A stretch of 64,000 nucleotides of DNA from Bacteroides intestinalis DSM 17393 (GCF_000172175.1 NZ_ABJL02000008.1:2170001-2234000); one strand, 5' to 3'. Positions 16,638-25,846 are shown, numbered from the stretch's first letter. Made by a program: numbers and translations. Notes: generated from the letters alone by a model not told the origin.

Positions 16638-18038
16638 ATGATGAATCAGGATACCATCTGTGCCATTGCCACGGCCCAAGGAGGAGCAATCGGAAGCATT
16701 CGCGTCTCAGGAGCGGACGCCATTCGTATCACCAGCCACATTTTCACCCCGGCAAAATCCGGTAAAGCGCTGGCAGATTGCAAACCTTATACACTGACTT
16801 TCGGGAAGATACACGATGGAGAAGAAATTATCGACGAGGTTCTTGTCAGCCTGTTTCGCGCCCCGCACTCTTACACGGGCGAAGATAGTACGGAGATCAC
16901 CTGCCACGGTTCGAGTTATATCTTGCAACAGGTTTTACAATTGCTCATCAAGCACGGTTGCCGCCTGGCGGGACCGGGGGAATACACGCAACGCGCCTTT
17001 CTCAATGGAAAGATGGATTTGAGCCAGGCCGAAGCCGTGGCGGACCTGATTGCTTCTTCATCTGCCGCCACCCACCGCCTTGCCATGAGCCAGATGCGTG
17101 GCGGATTCAGTAAGGAGCTTACGGAGCTACGCAACCAGTTGCTACACTTCACTTCACTGATTGAACTGGAACTGGATTTCAGCGACCATGAAGAGTTGGA
17201 GTTTGCGGACAGAACGGAGCTTTACCGATTGGCGGATCACATCGAAGGAGTCATTTCCCGACTGGTACATTCGTTCAGCGTAGGAAATGCGATCAAAAAC
17301 GGCGTACCGGTAGCCATCATCGGCGAAACGAATGCCGGGAAATCAACGCTTCTCAATGTATTGCTGAACGAGGACAAGGCTATCGTGAGCGACATTCACG
17401 GCACTACGCGCGACGTGATTGAAGACACGACCAATATCGGCGGTATTACTTTCCGTTTCATTGACACGGCAGGTATCCGCGAAACCAATGATACGATTGA
17501 GAGTCTGGGCATAGAGCGCACGTTCCAAAAACTGGAACAAGCGGAGATCGTGCTTTGGATGATTGATGCAACGGACGCAACGTCGCAAATGAATCAGCTA
17601 TCGGGGCAGATACTTCCGCGTCTGGAAAGAAAGCATTTGATATTGGTATTCAACAAATCGGATTTGTCGGGCACGGCTCATTCTGATGAGGTGCTTTCTG
17701 CGGCCTCTTCCATCATTCCTGACGCCGAATGTATTTTTATTTCCGCCAAGAAAAGGCAAAATACGGATGTGCTTCAGAAGAAACTTATAGCCGCCGCCAA
17801 TCTGCCTACGATAACCCAGAACGACGTGATAGTGACCAATGCCCGCCATTACGAAGCCCTCACGCATGCTTTAGAAGCCATCAGACGCGTACAACAGGGA
17901 TTGGCAAACAATCTTTCAGGGGACTTCGTGGCCCAGGACATCAGGGAATGCATCTTCCATTTGAGCGACATCGCGGGGGAGGTGACGAATGATATGGTGC
18001 TACAAAATATATTTCAACATTTTTGCATCGGCAAATAA
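16638..18038 (+). CDS. mnmE: tRNA modification GTPase MnmE
   Basis: About 466 residues; ATG 16638 or 16641. The N-terminal folate-binding domain starts DTICAIATAQGGAIGSIRVSG. The G domain has G1 GETNAGKST, G2 GTTRD, G3 DTAG and G4 NKSD. The C-terminal Cys motif FCIGK ends the protein, as expected for MnmE, which with MnmG installs cmnm5 groups on U34 of tRNAs. The end is intact although element B is joined there: the final codons TGC ATC GGC AAA TAA are part of the attachment site and now belong to the recombined version. Confidence 0.93.
   Translation: MMNQDTICAIATAQGGAIGSIRVSGADAIRITSHIFTPAKSGKALADCKPYTLTFGKIHDGEEIIDEVLVSLFRAPHSYTGEDSTEITCHGSSYILQQVLQLLIKHGCRLAGPGEYTQRAFLNGKMDLSQAEAVADLIASSSAATHRLAMSQMRGGFSKELTELRNQLLHFTSLIELELDFSDHEELEFADRTELYRLADHIEGVISRLVHSFSVGNAIKNGVPVAIIGETNAGKSTLLNVLLNEDKAIVSDIHGTTRDVIEDTTNIGGITFRFIDTAGIRETNDTIESLGIERTFQKLEQAEIVLWMIDATDATSQMNQLSGQILPRLERKHLILVFNKSDLSGTAHSDEVLSAASSIIPDAECIFISAKKRQNTDVLQKKLIAAANLPTITQNDVIVTNARHYEALTHALEAIRRVQQGLANNLSGDFVAQDIRECIFHLSDIAGEVTNDMVLQNIFQHFCIGK
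18024..18038 (+). repeat. Left attachment site (attL) inside mnmE
   Basis: TGCATCGGCAAATAA encodes Cys-Ile-Gly-Lys-stop of MnmE. It matches 51844-51858 at 13 of 15 positions, both differences being synonymous. Confidence 0.75.
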
Positions 18039-18080
18039 GTGGTGATTACCAACGATTAGCATATATCATCAACGATTATC

Positions 18081-18110
18081 AAGGCGTTCATTTTGAGCGC
18101 CTTTCTTTTT
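18081..18110 (+). terminator. Terminator after mnmE, on the element side
   Basis: AAGGCG (18081-18086) pairs with CGCCTT (18098-18103), followed by TCTTTTT. It supplies mnmE with a new terminator and insulates the element from mnmE transcription. Confidence 0.7.
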
Positions 18111-18222
18111 AGCCTTATAAGCGATGGTTATCGTTTATAGGGCTTTTTCAGCTCATTTTTGTACCGCATTTGTTGCTCGCTTGTTACTCTCCGATTTTAG
18201 GTCGGAAAGGTCGTGGACACAC

Positions 18223-18249
18223 TGGTACGTCATGGTACGTGGTGGTACG
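18223..18249 (+). repeat. Three TGGTACG iterons at exact 10-bp period
   Basis: TGGTACG occurs at 18223, 18233 and 18243, 37 nt before the start of the multi-HTH gene. A pair of CAACGATTA words lies at about 18051 and 18070, and a CCGA..TCGG inverted repeat near 18191. The 247-nt stretch 18039-18285 has no gene and looks like an integrase and excisionase binding region. Confidence 0.6.
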
Positions 18250-18285
18250 CGATGAAACAGATTTGGCGAAATAAACGGATAAATA

Positions 18286-19188
18286 ATGAGTAGTAAAATC
18301 GACATTCAGAAAAGATGTAAGTGGTGCAATGCTGTTTTCACAGCCCATAAGACCACCACAGAGTATTGTTCACACCGATGCGCCAATCTTGCCTACAAAG
18401 ACAGGGTTAGGAAACAGCGCATTGAAAGTCTGCAACACGAATTAGGGAAAAGCATAAAGACACCTCCTAATTTGAACAAGGAGTATCTTACTCCATCAGA
18501 AGTAGCCGAGTTATTAAATATTGGGCGTACTTCTATATATCGCTATATCCGCAATGGAACAATCAAAGTAATCCGATTTGAAAGGAAAACGCTTGTTCGC
18601 AGAGCTGATATAGAAAACATGACAGACTATCTTTCGCCCGAAAACGAGAAGACACCAACAAAAGAGAAATCCCCTATCACCGACTTCTATACCACTGCCG
18701 AAGTGAAAGAGAAATACCATGTAAACGAGTCATGGATATTTGTGGTAGCCAAGAAGAATAACATCCCCCGAACTTTCAATCGTGGCAAGACCTACTGGAG
18801 CAAGAAACATATAGATGCTTACTTCGCCAAGAAAGCCCCAAATCCAGACATTACCGAATGGTATAGCACCCAAGAAATGCAGGAGAAGTTCGGTATGACT
18901 TTGTCCGCAATCTATTGTTTCGTTTCCAAGAATGCCATTCCGAAGAAGAAAGAGGGCATCATGGTGTACTATTCCAAGAAGCATGTGGATATTGTCAAAG
19001 GTATTACTGCACCCGAAGAACCGCAATATTATACGGTAGCTGAAGCGATGGAGAAGTTCAACCTTACCCGAGACCAACTCTATCATTATGCCAAGTACCA
19101 TAATATCCCAAAGGTCAAGAAAGGTAAATACACACTTATCTCCAAGCCTGAGCTGGATAGGTTGCTTGCTGCTCCAAAGATTGAATAA
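18286..19188 (+). CDS. Zinc-ribbon protein with four tandem excisionase-like HTH domains
   Basis: A 300-residue DNA-binding protein. The N terminus has a CxxC...CxxxC zinc ribbon (Cys11, 14, 28, 32). Four MerR/excisionase-type helix-turn-helix units follow, each beginning with an aromatic residue then T and a helix: YLTPSEVAELLNIGRTSIYR (near 66), FYTTAEVKEKYHVNESWIF (near 131), WYSTQEMQEKFGMTLSAIYC (near 190) and YYTVAEAMEKFNLTRDQLYH (near 248). It probably binds the 10-bp iterons just upstream and steers excision or element gene expression. Ordinary excisionases have one unit, so four is unusual. Confidence 0.72.
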   Translation: MSSKIDIQKRCKWCNAVFTAHKTTTEYCSHRCANLAYKDRVRKQRIESLQHELGKSIKTPPNLNKEYLTPSEVAELLNIGRTSIYRYIRNGTIKVIRFERKTLVRRADIENMTDYLSPENEKTPTKEKSPITDFYTTAEVKEKYHVNESWIFVVAKKNNIPRTFNRGKTYWSKKHIDAYFAKKAPNPDITEWYSTQEMQEKFGMTLSAIYCFVSKNAIPKKKEGIMVYYSKKHVDIVKGITAPEEPQYYTVAEAMEKFNLTRDQLYHYAKYHNIPKVKKGKYTLISKPELDRLLAAPKIE

Positions 19189-19198
19189 GTTATTTTTC

Positions 19199-19240
19199 GG
19201 TGAATGTACCCACCATTGAATCACCTTATTCCTTTGCACC
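19199..19240 (+). promoter_or_regulatory. Shared regulatory box, copy 1 (before integrase)
   Basis: A 42-bp segment with GGTGAATG, CCACCATTGAA, CACCT and CCTTTGC. It closely matches 22731-22770 and lies 33 nt before the integrase start. GGTG/CACC symmetry suggests an operator over the promoter. Confidence 0.6.
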
Positions 19241-19272
19241 AAACAAATGTAAAACTCTAAATATTAAACAGT

Positions 19273-20379
19273 ATGACACACACGTGTACAAAAGTAACAG
19301 TTCGTCAGAGAGAGATTCGGAATAATCGTATCTCCTTGTATCTGGATTATTATCCGGCAGTCCGTAACCCCGAAACGATGCAGATGAGCCGCAGAGAATA
19401 CCTTGGCATCTACATCTATGCTCACCCGAAAAACGAGATGGAACGGGAGTTCAACAATGATATGCTGAACAAGGCAGAGGCTATCCGCTGCATCCGGGTA
19501 CAATCGCTCATCAACGAAGAGTTCGGTTTCTTAGACAAGACCAAGCAGAAAGCCGATTTCCTTGCCTACTTCAAGAAAATGTGCCGGAATAAAGACCAGA
19601 AATGGCAGTTCGTCTATCAGCATTTCTACAACTTCGTCAAAGGGCAATGTACCTTTGGCGATGTGAATGTGGATTTATGCAAAAAGTTCCGTGAATACTT
19701 GCTGAATGCCAAGCAACTCAAACACAGCAACCGTCCTATATCCCTCAATTCGGCATCCGGCTACTACTCTACCTTCAGAGGATTGTTGAAGATTGCCTAT
19801 CGGGACAAATGGTTTCGGGAGAACATCAATGATTACCTTGATAAGATTGAGCCACAAGATGTGAAGAAGGAGTATTTGACATTGGACGAAGTGAAGCAAC
19901 TCGCTGCCACTCCTTGCGACATCCCCGTATTGAAAGCCGCTTCTCTATTCGCTTGTCTGACAGGCTTACGCATCAGCGACATTCTCAATCTGCAATGGGA
20001 AGACTTCACTATCGCTCCCGACCAAGGCTATTGTTTACGTATCAGAACACAGAAAACCCAGACGGAAGCGACACTCCCCATCAGTTACGAAGCCTACGAA
20101 CTATGCGGCACACCCGGAACAGGCAAAGTTTTCAAGGATTTGAAGCGAAGTATGATTAATTACCCACTGAAAAGCTGGCTCAAAAAGGCAGGAATAACGA
20201 AACCGATAACCTTTCACGGATTCAGACATTCGTATGCAGTCATACAAATATCCTTAGGCACAGATATTTACACTGTATCAAAGATGCTAACGCATAAGAA
20301 TGTGTCCACAACTCAAATATATGCCGATTTGGTCAATTCCAAGAAGCGAGAAACAGCCAATAAAATATCACTCAAATAG
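19273..20379 (+). CDS. int: Tyrosine integrase of element B
   Basis: A 368-residue tyrosine recombinase of the Bacteroides mobile-element type with an N-terminal arm-binding and SAM-like core-binding half (residues 1-190). The catalytic domain has Arg in GLRISD, HGFRHS (His, Arg), THKNVSTTQ (His) and Tyr in IYADL. It should cut and join the TGCATCGG core at the mnmE end. Start ATG 19273 follows a conserved regulatory box. It lies next to the left attachment site, as usual. Confidence 0.88.
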   Translation: MTHTCTKVTVRQREIRNNRISLYLDYYPAVRNPETMQMSRREYLGIYIYAHPKNEMEREFNNDMLNKAEAIRCIRVQSLINEEFGFLDKTKQKADFLAYFKKMCRNKDQKWQFVYQHFYNFVKGQCTFGDVNVDLCKKFREYLLNAKQLKHSNRPISLNSASGYYSTFRGLLKIAYRDKWFRENINDYLDKIEPQDVKKEYLTLDEVKQLAATPCDIPVLKAASLFACLTGLRISDILNLQWEDFTIAPDQGYCLRIRTQKTQTEATLPISYEAYELCGTPGTGKVFKDLKRSMINYPLKSWLKKAGITKPITFHGFRHSYAVIQISLGTDIYTVSKMLTHKNVSTTQIYADLVNSKKRETANKISLK

Positions 20380-20387
20380 ATAGAACT

Positions 20388-20750
20388 ATGAAACGAGGAA
20401 TCATACTCAACAACGGACAATGCATCCATATTTCTGATGGCGAAGTGTGGATGACCACTTGGGAACTTGCAGACTTGTTTTATACAACGTCTGGAGCTAT
20501 CCATATAGCAATCAAGAGAATCCTGAAAGCTAATGTTTTGAAGAGCCACGAAGCTTGCAAGTACATCAAGTTGGAGAATGGGAACAATGCCGATGTGTAT
20601 AATCTCAATATGGTTATAGCCCTATCCTATCAAATAGACACCGGACATTCCGCTGTATTTAGGAAATGGCTAATAAACAAAGTCGCTCGTAAACAAGAGT
20701 ATAACATCTTGTTATATCTCAATGGTACAAGCCATACATTGTATTGCTAA
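20388..20750 (+). CDS. Small RhuM-like DNA-binding protein
   Basis: A 120-residue protein, 8 nt after int. EVWMTTWELADLFYTTSGAI and VYNLNMVIALSYQIDTGHSAVFRKWL match the N-terminal part of RhuM-family proteins, also seen in the 462-residue protein at 41344. It lacks the rest of RhuM. It could be a stand-alone regulator; the RhuM comparison rests on about 80 residues read by eye. Confidence 0.55.
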   Translation: MKRGIILNNGQCIHISDGEVWMTTWELADLFYTTSGAIHIAIKRILKANVLKSHEACKYIKLENGNNADVYNLNMVIALSYQIDTGHSAVFRKWLINKVARKQEYNILLYLNGTSHTLYC

Positions 20751-20980
20751 TAAGCTATATCTCTATACCCCATTGATTATCTGCATTGTTTACCCAAAAT
20801 GATGCAGATAATTTTTGTTTTTAAGATACACAAGCCTATTTATCCAACTATTTTCATCCAAAAACAAGAAATTTGCAATGCGCTTATTATTAGGAGTGTA
20901 ACGTAGTGAAAAGCGATGAAATATATCGTCAAAAGCCCATTAACAGGCAAAACTATGAATTTTCTCAAAAATTAATCCTA

Positions 20981-20988
20981 TATATTTG
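20981..20988 (+). promoter_or_regulatory. -7 box for the membrane-anchored protein gene
   Basis: TATATTTG, 26 nt before ATG 21015. The gap 20751-21014 otherwise shows no gene. Confidence 0.55.
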
Positions 20989-21014
20989 CACACAAACGAT
21001 TAATACATACCACT

Positions 21015-21902
21015 ATGGAGCTGAAAAAGATAGAACATATAACATTGCATCTGATTGTTTTTGGTACAATCGCCATCATTGGTGTTTTAGCCCGCCAAAC
21101 CGTACTTCACTATGGTTGGGACGAGTTCAGCAGCTACCTTATTTTGGTGGTATGCTCCATTATCATGGGAGCTATCTATCTCAATCTGCAAATGGTATTC
21201 AGTCAAATTCTTTCACCGACAATAGAAAAGTGCTTTATGAGATTTGAGTGCTATCGCAACAAGGCTGTAGTCGTAGAAGTTCCAGCAGTAAACTCGGAAC
21301 TTGCTGAAAGTGCTATAAATTCAGAACCTATCATTTCTGAGCCTGAACCCGAAATTGAAATCGAAACTACATCTGACATAACAGAAGGAGTTTCTAATCC
21401 ATCGTGTTCCGAACTCAACGAAGACGTGACAGAACTTCCAAAAGAAGAAGCCACACCTTCTACCATCAACGATATATCGATGCAAGAATCCAACCAGCCA
21501 ACAGAATACGAAATATTCCGTGCCAACGCTATGGCTGAGAAGGAACGAACATCACAAGAAAAGTTAGATAAGGTTCTCACATACACAAAACAAAACTTGA
21601 TTCTCTATCTTAGTGAAACTGACCTCAATCGTCTATGTGGATATATTACGGAATACTACCTATCCGATTCTCTGCCTAAAGTTGAACAAATAAAGGTTGA
21701 TGCTCAATTAAAAACCATTGACATTATGCACTTTGGTTGGAATATAGGAAAAGCATTCGGCAAGCCACGCTTACAGACTGCCACATTTATAAAGAGAGTA
21801 TTTGCTCATACTCTACGTGATTCGGAAATATCTACCATTGAGCGCAAAATGTCGCATACGGAATCAGAATGCAGAATTAAATTAGACAAGAAGATTGCTT
21901 AA
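21015..21902 (+). CDS. Membrane-anchored protein of the element backbone
   Basis: A 295-residue protein with two N-terminal membrane helices (10-27 and 38-60), an acidic Ser/Thr/Glu-rich linker (90-160) and a soluble helical C-terminal domain (LSETDLNRLCGYITEYY; MHFGWNIGKAFGKP). Similar proteins sit in this position on other Bacteroides mobilizable elements as far as I recall, with no known function. Ends 2 nt before the convergent HNH gene. Confidence 0.6.
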   Translation: MELKKIEHITLHLIVFGTIAIIGVLARQTVLHYGWDEFSSYLILVVCSIIMGAIYLNLQMVFSQILSPTIEKCFMRFECYRNKAVVVEVPAVNSELAESAINSEPIISEPEPEIEIETTSDITEGVSNPSCSELNEDVTELPKEEATPSTINDISMQESNQPTEYEIFRANAMAEKERTSQEKLDKVLTYTKQNLILYLSETDLNRLCGYITEYYLSDSLPKVEQIKVDAQLKTIDIMHFGWNIGKAFGKPRLQTATFIKRVFAHTLRDSEISTIERKMSHTESECRIKLDKKIA

Positions 21903-21904
21903 TA

Positions 21905-22639
21905 TCACTTGCCTAATATCTTTCTAAGTTCCTCTATGCTAAGTTTGCCTTTATGCAACATTGCATGGCAATTAGGGCATACAGGAACAAGGCCATTTTC
22001 AGGTTCTATTTTATGCGCTTCCCCTTTCAGTGCCGAAATGGGAACAATGTGGTGTACATGAATAAATCCATTACCCAATTCTCCATACACTTTGCTAAAG
22101 TCCATTCCACAAACTTGGCATATACATCCGTGTTTTTCAATGCATTTTTTACGAGCAATAGGATTACGCTCGTATCTATTGACTAATGCTTGTTGCAAAG
22201 AACCCTCATAATATTCCTCTGTGTATATTTTGTTCTGTTTATTGTCTAATAACCAGTATTTTCTTTGAGTATTAACCATATGTTTAGGAGTAATGCCCAA
22301 CCTATCACAAAATCCTAAATATTCATCTTCTAATGCCTGATTAAAAGCCCTTGTGTGCCCAATAATACTATCAATAGTAGGAGATGTTTCTCTACCGTTC
22401 TTCCCATTCTTTTTTACCAGATGTGTCAACAAATCATTATTTAGATACCCGACAAATCGACTTGGTGCAAAATGATATTGTCCATCAGACTTATATACAA
22501 CGAAATTTGTACCATTAGCAATAAGACGAACTATATTTTTGTAGTTTTCCTCATTATCATCATTCAGATACGTGTCAACTTGACACAGGTTATTCATAAG
22601 TTCTGATATATCTCTGATAATTCTGCCTAATTTTCTCAT
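21905..22639 (-). CDS. HNH endonuclease
   Basis: About 244 residues from ATG 22639 (the frame is open to 22693). The C terminus is an HNH nuclease: zinc pair CQVC, HVHHIVPISALKG with the catalytic His, and Asn in ENGLVPVCPNCHAMLH. The N-terminal 130 residues are an unrecognised sensor or DNA-binding part. It is the only minus-strand gene among the backbone genes, with its own promoter region. It could be a restriction-like defence nuclease; that role is inferred. Confidence 0.75.
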   Translation of the reverse strand: MRKLGRIIRDISELMNNLCQVDTYLNDDNEENYKNIVRLIANGTNFVVYKSDGQYHFAPSRFVGYLNNDLLTHLVKKNGKNGRETSPTIDSIIGHTRAFNQALEDEYLGFCDRLGITPKHMVNTQRKYWLLDNKQNKIYTEEYYEGSLQQALVNRYERNPIARKKCIEKHGCICQVCGMDFSKVYGELGNGFIHVHHIVPISALKGEAHKIEPENGLVPVCPNCHAMLHKGKLSIEELRKILGK

Positions 22640-22730
22640 AATATTTTTTGCGCTATAGAGCACAAAGGTAGCTAAATCTCTTGTAATCATCACTTATTAC
22701 CATCAAAAAGTTATTCATCAGTTATGTTTT

Positions 22731-22770
22731 GGTGAATGATTCCACCATTGAAACACCTATTTCCTTTGCC
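22731..22770 (+). promoter_or_regulatory. Shared regulatory box, copy 2 (before HTH-DUF3987 operon)
   Basis: It repeats the order of 19199-19240 (GGTGAATG, CCACCATTGAA, CACCT, CCTTTGC) and ends 26 nt before ATG 22797. Confidence 0.6.
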
Positions 22771-22796
22771 GTCGAACAATTAAAAACGAGCGACGT

Positions 22797-23162
22797 ATGC
22801 AAAAAGAAACAGTAACATTTGATAAGCTGCCCGAAGCGGTAGGTTATCTGACCGAACAGGTCATCGAGTTGAAAAGAATGGTGTCGGAACTTCAACCGCC
22901 AGCATCAGACAAACATGTGTTGGTTGAGATTGAGGATGCTTGCCGTATCATTAGAAAAGCCAAGCCTACCATTTATACATTGGTTCGCAAGGGGTTGCTT
23001 CCTGCCTATAAGAAAGGGAAGAAGCTCTATTTCTACGAAGACGAACTTCTGGCTTGGATTGAGAACGGGCGTAGAAAGACTTCCGAGCAAACATACGAGG
23101 AGATGCTGGCAAATATGCAGAGCGGTGTCCGCCATAAGCCCAAATCATCGGTGCAATTTTAA
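22797..23162 (+). CDS. Excisionase-like HTH protein
   Basis: A 121-residue protein with an N-terminal coiled coil (VGYLTEQVIELKRMVSEL) and one MerR/excisionase-type winged helix (EIEDACRIIRKAKPTIYTLVRKGLLPAYKKGKKLYFYEDELLAWIE). Such proteins precede the primase-like genes in Bacteroides mobilizable elements. It may regulate that operon or act as recombination directionality factor. Its stop overlaps the next ATG (TAATG). Confidence 0.75.
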   Translation: MQKETVTFDKLPEAVGYLTEQVIELKRMVSELQPPASDKHVLVEIEDACRIIRKAKPTIYTLVRKGLLPAYKKGKKLYFYEDELLAWIENGRRKTSEQTYEEMLANMQSGVRHKPKSSVQF

Positions 23163-24550
23163 TGGGTTGGGCTATGGATACATATTCTATTAATCCGGCA
23201 TTCATCATTGATGAAGCAATTGATTTAAGTACAAGATTGTCTGGCACGGCATTTCCCGTCAGCATATTCCCAGTAAAAATCCAACGCATCATCCGTGAGG
23301 TTCACGAATGCCATAACTACCCTACCGACTACATTGCCGCAGCCATCCTCACGGCAATAGCAGTCGGCATAGGCAACACGCACCTTGCCCAAATCAAGCA
23401 GGGTTGGGTGGAAAGCCCCATCCTGTATATGGCATTGATTGGAAGACCGGGAGCGAACAAAAGCCATCCGCTCAGTTTTGCAATGAAACCATTTCTTGAT
23501 TATGACTACCGACAGAATCAGGAATTTGAAAAGGCTCTTGCCAAGTATGATGAGTTGATGAGCATGAGCCGCAAGGAACGTGCGGAAAGCGGCGGAGAGC
23601 AATTTCCGCAAGAACCTATCCGCAAACGCTTCTTGGTTTCGGATGTAACGCCCGAAGGTTTGAGCCTCATTCATGCACAAAACAAACGTGGGCTATGCTT
23701 GTGGGCAGATGAATTATCCGCTTGGTTCAAGAATTTCAACCGCTATAACAACGGTTCGGAAGAACAGTTCTGGCTCTCAGTGTTCAGTGCCAAGACCACC
23801 ATGTCCGACCGAAAGAATACCAAGAGTTCCATCTTCATCAAACGTCCGTATATATCGGTCATTGGTACTATCCAAAAGAAAATCTTGAACGAGTTGGCTA
23901 AAGGTGAACGCTCCAGCAACGGGTTTATCGACCGCATTCTGTTTGTGATGCCCAACCTGCAACAGAAAGCACGGTGGAATGACAAAGAGCTTCCGGAAGA
24001 TATAGAGCAAGAGTGGAATGACGTCATTGCCAAATTGATACAATCGGAGTGCAACCTCAATGAACATGGAGAGATTGAACCGCAAATTCTCTTCTTCTCA
24101 GAAGATGCCAAGAAACAGCTTTACGAGTGGCAGCACCATTTCTCTGAGTTGTGCGACCGGGAAACGAACGACACCATCGTGAGTATCTATTGCAAGTTGG
24201 AGATATACATCATCCGCTTTTGTCTGATTATCCAACTGGCACGATGGACTTGCGGAGAGTGTGACAAGGCTTGTATTGACCTATTGACGGTGGAGAGAGC
24301 CATTAAACTGACGGAGTATTTCAAAGAGTCCGCATTGAGCGTACAAAATATTCTGAATGAGAATGCCCTTAACAGCCAGCAACAGGTGATAGTCAATCTG
24401 CTGCCTCCTTCCTTTACGACAGCCCAAGCCATACAGATAGCCGAGCAAAACGGGATGAAGGAGCGGACATTTCAACGATTTCTCAATGACAATATCGGGA
24501 CTCTGTTCCGCAAAGAGAAACATGGAGAATATTCAAAGATTAACCCGTGA
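23162..24550 (+). CDS. DUF3987 protein, helicase/ATPase-like
   Basis: A 462-residue DUF3987 protein. P-loop LIGRPGANKSHP (near residue 95), acidic Walker B-like WADELSAW (near 180) and a C-terminal winged-helix-like segment (SFTTAQAIQIAEQNGMKERTFQRFLND) are visible. On mobile elements it stands beside a primase-like gene, so a role in element replication is likely. ATG 23162 overlaps the previous stop; MDTYS at 23174 is another possible start. Confidence 0.8.
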   Translation: MGWAMDTYSINPAFIIDEAIDLSTRLSGTAFPVSIFPVKIQRIIREVHECHNYPTDYIAAAILTAIAVGIGNTHLAQIKQGWVESPILYMALIGRPGANKSHPLSFAMKPFLDYDYRQNQEFEKALAKYDELMSMSRKERAESGGEQFPQEPIRKRFLVSDVTPEGLSLIHAQNKRGLCLWADELSAWFKNFNRYNNGSEEQFWLSVFSAKTTMSDRKNTKSSIFIKRPYISVIGTIQKKILNELAKGERSSNGFIDRILFVMPNLQQKARWNDKELPEDIEQEWNDVIAKLIQSECNLNEHGEIEPQILFFSEDAKKQLYEWQHHFSELCDRETNDTIVSIYCKLEIYIIRFCLIIQLARWTCGECDKACIDLLTVERAIKLTEYFKESALSVQNILNENALNSQQQVIVNLLPPSFTTAQAIQIAEQNGMKERTFQRFLNDNIGTLFRKEKHGEYSKINP

Positions 24551-24628
24551 CATTTTTGTCGGTTTTGACACTTTCCAAGCGAAAACGACAATAACGACAA
24601 AAGTGACACACCTAAAAAGAAACAAACA

Positions 24629-25708
24629 ATGAGTACACATAGATTCATTTTAGAACCTTACAAAGGTGTCTGCACACGGCATACTTGCCCGAACTGCCAC
24701 CGCAAAAGATGTTTTTCCAAATACATTGATACGGAGAAACGAATCCAGTTCCCTGATTACGTGGGGCGTTGCGACCACGAGCAGAAATGTGGTTATCACT
24801 TCACGCCCCGTGATTACTTTGAACGGCATCCTTCTGAGAAAGAAAAGTTGTCCGAGGATAACCTTAGGAGCTATGCGCCTATAAAAGAAGTCGAGCCAAA
24901 AGCCACTTCCTACATTGATTTGGATATAGTCAATCAGTCATTGCAACGCTATCCTGAGAATAAACTGTTCCAATTCTTATCGGCCCAATTCGGAGAAGCG
25001 GAAACATTAAAACTGATGAAGAAATACAAAGTAGGTACTTCCAAACATTGGGATGGTGCAACCGTATTTTGGCAAATGGATTATCAGAACAGAGTCCGCA
25101 CTGGTAAGATAATGCTTTACAATCCGACAACAGGTAAGCGGATAAAAGAACCGTACAATCATGTCACGTGGGTACACTCCGTACTGCATAAGGAGGACTA
25201 TAATTTGAAACAATGTTTCTTCGGTGAACATTTGCTTCCAGAAGACAAAAGCCGTCCAGTTGCATTAGTCGAAAGCGAAAAAACGGCAATCATTGCATCC
25301 TACCACCTACCCCAATTCTTATGGATTGCATCAGGTGGAAAGAACGGTTGTTTCAACGCTAACAGCCTGTCCGTTCTTGCAGGAAGAAGCGTTGTGTTAT
25401 TTCCCGATTTGGGAGCAACCGACTATTGGCAGAGCAAAATCAGTCTGATGAAAAGCTATGGAATTAATGTGCAACTGTTCGATTATCTGGAAGCCAAAGC
25501 TACCGAGAATGAACGGAAAGAGGGATACGACATTGCCGATTATCTGTTGAAAGTACGCCCCGATGAAGCCATACTCCAACAAATGATTAAGAGGAATCCG
25601 AACTTGAAAACACTGATAGAGACATTCGATTTGAAGCTCATCAGCGTACAACGAGACATCCCTCAACCAAAGGTTTCACCACCAAAGAAACGAGGATTCA
25701 GACTTTGA
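24629..25708 (+). CDS. Primase-like protein, DUF6371 (PG0870-type) with zinc ribbon
   Basis: A 359-residue protein. The N-terminal zinc ribbon reads CTRHTCPNCHRKRC with CDHEQKC. DUF6371-like and TOPRIM-like blocks follow (VALVESEKTAIIAS and VVLFPDLGA). This is the arrangement of primase-related proteins on Bacteroidetes mobile elements, and it probably primes replication after transfer. The C terminus is basic. It follows DUF3987 after 78 nt and precedes the probable oriT. Confidence 0.75.
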   Translation: MSTHRFILEPYKGVCTRHTCPNCHRKRCFSKYIDTEKRIQFPDYVGRCDHEQKCGYHFTPRDYFERHPSEKEKLSEDNLRSYAPIKEVEPKATSYIDLDIVNQSLQRYPENKLFQFLSAQFGEAETLKLMKKYKVGTSKHWDGATVFWQMDYQNRVRTGKIMLYNPTTGKRIKEPYNHVTWVHSVLHKEDYNLKQCFFGEHLLPEDKSRPVALVESEKTAIIASYHLPQFLWIASGGKNGCFNANSLSVLAGRSVVLFPDLGATDYWQSKISLMKSYGINVQLFDYLEAKATENERKEGYDIADYLLKVRPDEAILQQMIKRNPNLKTLIETFDLKLISVQRDIPQPKVSPPKKRGFRL

Positions 25709-25846
25709 ACAAAGGGAGAGGAATCGAGACTTTTTTACTGTAGCAAGTTAATGTCGGTGTATTACATTTCCCGACCACTTACTCCTCAAAAAGCCTGAGG
25801 AGGCAGCTCCCGATGGTCTCAAATTATTCACTAAAAGCAATTCAAA
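25709..25846. other. Probable origin of transfer (oriT)
   Basis: The 138-nt gap before mobC-like and relaxase genes contains GTCGG/CCGAC (25753-25757, 25771-25775) and a seven-base perfect hairpin CTCCTCA/TGAGGAG (25782-25788, 25796-25802). Position and inverted repeats fit an oriT; the nic site cannot be named. Confidence 0.5.

Noticed and set aside
20906..21247. 113-aa ORF before the membrane-anchored protein
   Set aside because: It overlaps the better-supported gene at 21015, which has a -7 box and membrane helices.
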